Origin: Taudactylus pleione
Lineage: Eukaryota > Chordata > Amphibia > Anura > Myobatrachidae
Direction of reading: 5' to 3'
NCBI GenBank assembly: GCA_031769625.1
Contig: JAUIMM010000572.1
Location: forward strand, 8,529,001-8,593,000
DNA length: 64,000 nucleotides
How positions within the stretch are numbered: the first letter of the stretch is position 1; each line of letters starts with the position of its first letter. The notes under the pieces were generated by a model. The model worked only from the letters and a program-made list of their open reading frames with translations, was not told the origin of the DNA and ran no database searches. The position numbers and the translations under genes were made by a program. Positions 61,648 through 64,000 of this stretch are shown here, piece by piece.

Positions 61648-62184
61648 AGATACAGATGCGTCCACATACATCTATCCTCCATGTGCTTTGAGATGTGTTA
61701 AAAATAATGGGTGAGTACATTGTGACTCTGTAGCACAGAGCATCTTTCCAGATGACTTTTTCCATTAAAATGTGTCTTATTTGCAAAGCGATGCGAATAG
61801 GACGCAAATGCAGCTTATACTGAATAAAATGATATACGGCATGCCTACTGTATAATCTGTGTGCGACTGAGCTGTATCTGCATGCGATATGCAACTTTAC
61901 AGTGTCACAGCCGCTGACACTGTAACGTAGCATTTTGCATACAGATATAGCCACATTTTGCATACAGATATAGCCACAGTCGCACACAGCCGCATATCAT
62001 TTTATTCAGCATAAGCTGCTTGTCCGTCCTATTTGCATCACTTTGCGTATAAAATGCAGTTTATGGGATAACGTTTTCACAAAAAGATGCTCTGCTGTAC
62101 CGATTCGTGCCACGGTGTAACGCATCTACAAGGGCTGTTTAACGCGCAGGGAGGCTGGGTGTATGTGAACACATCTGTAGATTG
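61648..62184. mobile_element. foldback element alpha, unit 17 (rearranged)
   Basis: A 23-base tandem duplication (61932-61954 and 61955-61977, ATTTTGCATACAGATATAGC...) and a nearby 17-base deletion (junction 61989/61990) are found only here. The change removes the stop of the overlapping minus-strand frame, which has no coding meaning. Confidence 0.8.
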
Positions 62185-62337
62185 CCCATATATAGATAGG
62201 TATAGAAATAGATAGTTAGGTAGCAAGGTATAGTGCAAATTCACCTTGCCAACAAGGATAGGCCCAACTTAGATATATTTGCATGTATAGTGTATAGCAA
62301 GAACATGTTATCGCGCCTCTCAATCTTTGTTTTCTAG

Positions 62338-62480
62338 GTGGGCCTTTTCCATGAATCAAAATGTGAGGTCAGCATCTAAGCAAACTACATCGCTGGACTT
62401 TTGCGAGGTCTCCTTGATTCCAGATTTCTACTCATGGCAGCGATCAAAGATGAACCAACGGAAGAGTAGACCCATGACAG
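62338..62480 (+). other. exon-like segment, unit 17
   Basis: Frame open, B type with one private silent change (CAA to CAG). Confidence 0.35.
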
Positions 62481-62961
62481 GTAATTAATGATTATTAATG
62501 ATTATTAATTACCGATAATTCTCAGGCTAGACTGTTTCTAGTCCTGCAGATGCACGATGATATGTTCCTGCTATACATTGATACTTACAAAAATGTTTAT
62601 TTGCTATGGACTCTTCTATTTATGCAACACTGTGATTTGGTAGTGTCAGATACACCGTAATTCTGTTTATCTCAGGGTGCAGTATATCTCAGCTGTTCAC
62701 TCTCCCTGTTTTATTCCATTAATCATGCTTTTTAGTCAAAATCCCAAACAGCATTACACTCACCTTTCCCAACCAAGAATCTTTGGGGTGGTTTTTCAAA
62801 CACCTGGGCTTAATGTTGGGAAAATGTGAATCTTTTGATTAGAAGGTTTGCCTCCAATGTCTAATATTTCAAGATAGATCATAGATAGATAAGTAGCTCG
62901 ATCATTGATAGATAGACGCTCGTTAGATACAGATGTGTCCACATATATCTGTCCTCCATGC

Positions 62962-63980
62962 TGTTACGTTTAGCGTCCTGGACTCCCCTACTGAGGGGCT
63001 GGAAGTTGTGGTCCCGGGTCAATGATGGAGTCAGGAGCGAGGGGCCTGGATGTTCAGTCTTCTCGTCCACAAGCATCGGATGTTGGCGAGACCTGACCGA
63101 GGGTGCGGAGTCCTACCTGCCGGGAGGTGTTCACCAGTGACCCCTCCAAGCAGGATATGGGTTTCAGCTGCACCCGGCAAGCAGGTCGCGGCCCCCAGAT
63201 CAGGGATCTGATGCGAGTGGGAATAGAGAAAGACACACCGCTTTAGCCCACTGGAAATATAATCTCTGTACCACTAGTACAGAGAAGCACAATAGAGATG
63301 TTTCCTGAAGAGGTGCTGAGGCAGAGCAGAGGGAGAGAATCCACTGAGGAGTAGGTTGTGCAGCTAGTACTGCAAGGAAGTGAGGATATGCTGCAGTCAC
63401 TGAAGGAGAGTGGTGATAGCACCAGTTTGGATGACGTGATGTCTGCACACTGATGCTCGAGGATATGACACTGGTAAATAGCAAACGGGCAAGGATGTAC
63501 TATCACACTGCTGCACAAGGATATGGCACTTTGTAAATAATCACTAGGACTCAGTACATAGAAGATGTACAGAGCATATACTGGAAATACCACTGGGAAG
63601 AGTCTCTGGAAGATTGCATGTGAAGCCTGGACGAAGCAAACAGCAACCATCTGGGAATAACGAAGTTGCTCAGGCAATTTCCTGTTCACCTGGAGTCCTG
63701 TTTATACCCCCAGGCAGCTGTCCATTGGATAAGCAAGTCAGCTGAGAACTGACACAGCTACCACTGGATAAGGATCCATCAGGTGATTCAGCCAAGATGG
63801 CTGCGCCCATCACCATCGCCGCAGGAACTTCAATATGGAGGATTGTGTGACAGTCACCTGGGCCCCGGGGAGAATACTCAGCAAGTCATTACCGCTGCAC
63901 CTGACGTCTCACTGCTCTCGCTAATGAGGGGAAGCCGGCGCTACGGTAAATAACAGCCGATCCCAGGCAGGATCCTGACA
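62962..63980 (-). mobile_element. solo LTR inside beta, unit 17 (chimeric)
   Basis: 1019 bases. B-type through CATAGAAGATG; then AATAACGAAG, CCATTGGATAAG, CATCACCATCGCC, GTCATTACCGC and CATGCGC, the states seen in units 2-5. CCAAT is therefore intact here, unlike units 9-16. Beta starts at 62925 and is cut by the window. Confidence 0.85.
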
Positions 63981-64000
63981 CATGCGCTATTAGACGTGTT

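Larger units (their letters stand above)
2565..64000 (+). repeat. macrosatellite array, 16 complete + 1 partial unit
   Basis: All units are in the same orientation and share the same modules. The interval between successive exon-like segments runs 4471, 4024, 4632, 4016, 4007, 3550, 3562, 3507, 3382, 3448, 3384, 3413, 3370, 3425, 3354 and 3394 bases. Length differences come from the 90-base arrays, the (GATA)n tracts, an extra LTR fragment in units 2, 4 and 5, and small internal duplications. The array runs off the right edge. I know of no named macrosatellite with this composition, but could not search. Confidence 0.95.
61648..64000 (+). repeat. macrosatellite unit 17 (partial, chimeric)
   Basis: B-type up to about 63570, then left-array-type to the end of the LTR. 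The unit is cut by the window edge within the right part of beta. Confidence 0.9.

Overview
The window is eukaryotic, non-coding and very repetitive. I found no gene with a recognisable product, no tRNA or rRNA, and no bacterial or viral gene. The repeat types suggest a vertebrate with a large, transposon-rich genome. An anuran amphibian is my best guess, based on an L2/CR1-like 3' tail of the 'GTAAAGCGCTGCGGAATAT...GCGCTATATAAA' kind, hAT-like and MITE-like ends, and a TG...CA solo LTR with a YY1-like motif. This is recognition from memory, not a database match.

The left flank (1 to about 2560) is ordinary single-copy sequence. It holds small palindromes, a hAT-like terminus (354), a 159-base MITE with near-perfect 48-base inverted ends (642-800), an ATGCC-rich minisatellite with a 211-base second-order period (1195-1945), a promoter-like stretch with CCAAT, ETS and AP-1 motifs (2073-2254), and six spaced ZNF143/Staf-like motifs (2309-2530).

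From about 2565 to the right edge the window is one macrosatellite array: 16 complete units and one partial unit of 3.4-4.6 kb, all in the same orientation. Each unit has the same order: (1) a 530-580 base foldback element, here called alpha; (2) a ~730-base spacer with a 143-base exon-like segment between a good splice acceptor and donor; (3) a second foldback element of the same family, beta, interrupted by a ~1020-base solo LTR with a CATGC target duplication; (4) a (GATA)n tract of variable length; (5) a minisatellite of 90-base monomers derived from the L2-like tail and closed by that tail.

The array has higher-order structure. Units 1 and 3 (type I) have long 90-base arrays. Units 2, 4 and 5 (type II) carry an extra 180-base LTR fragment from an illegitimate junction. 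Units 6-8 are transitional, and about 3.55 kb was recently duplicated there. Units 9-16 alternate strictly A-B-A-B with a ~6.8 kb dimer period. Unit 17 is a chimera whose LTR changes lineage inside the element. Scattered single-site exchanges between A and B units look like gene conversion. The array continues past the right edge, so its true size is unknown.

Nothing here forms a pathway. Each unit does repeat a complete LTR promoter (YY1, CCAAT, TATA, reading on the minus strand), two long hairpin-forming elements and a splice-competent exon-like block. If transcribed, the array would give long RNAs rich in double-stranded structure.
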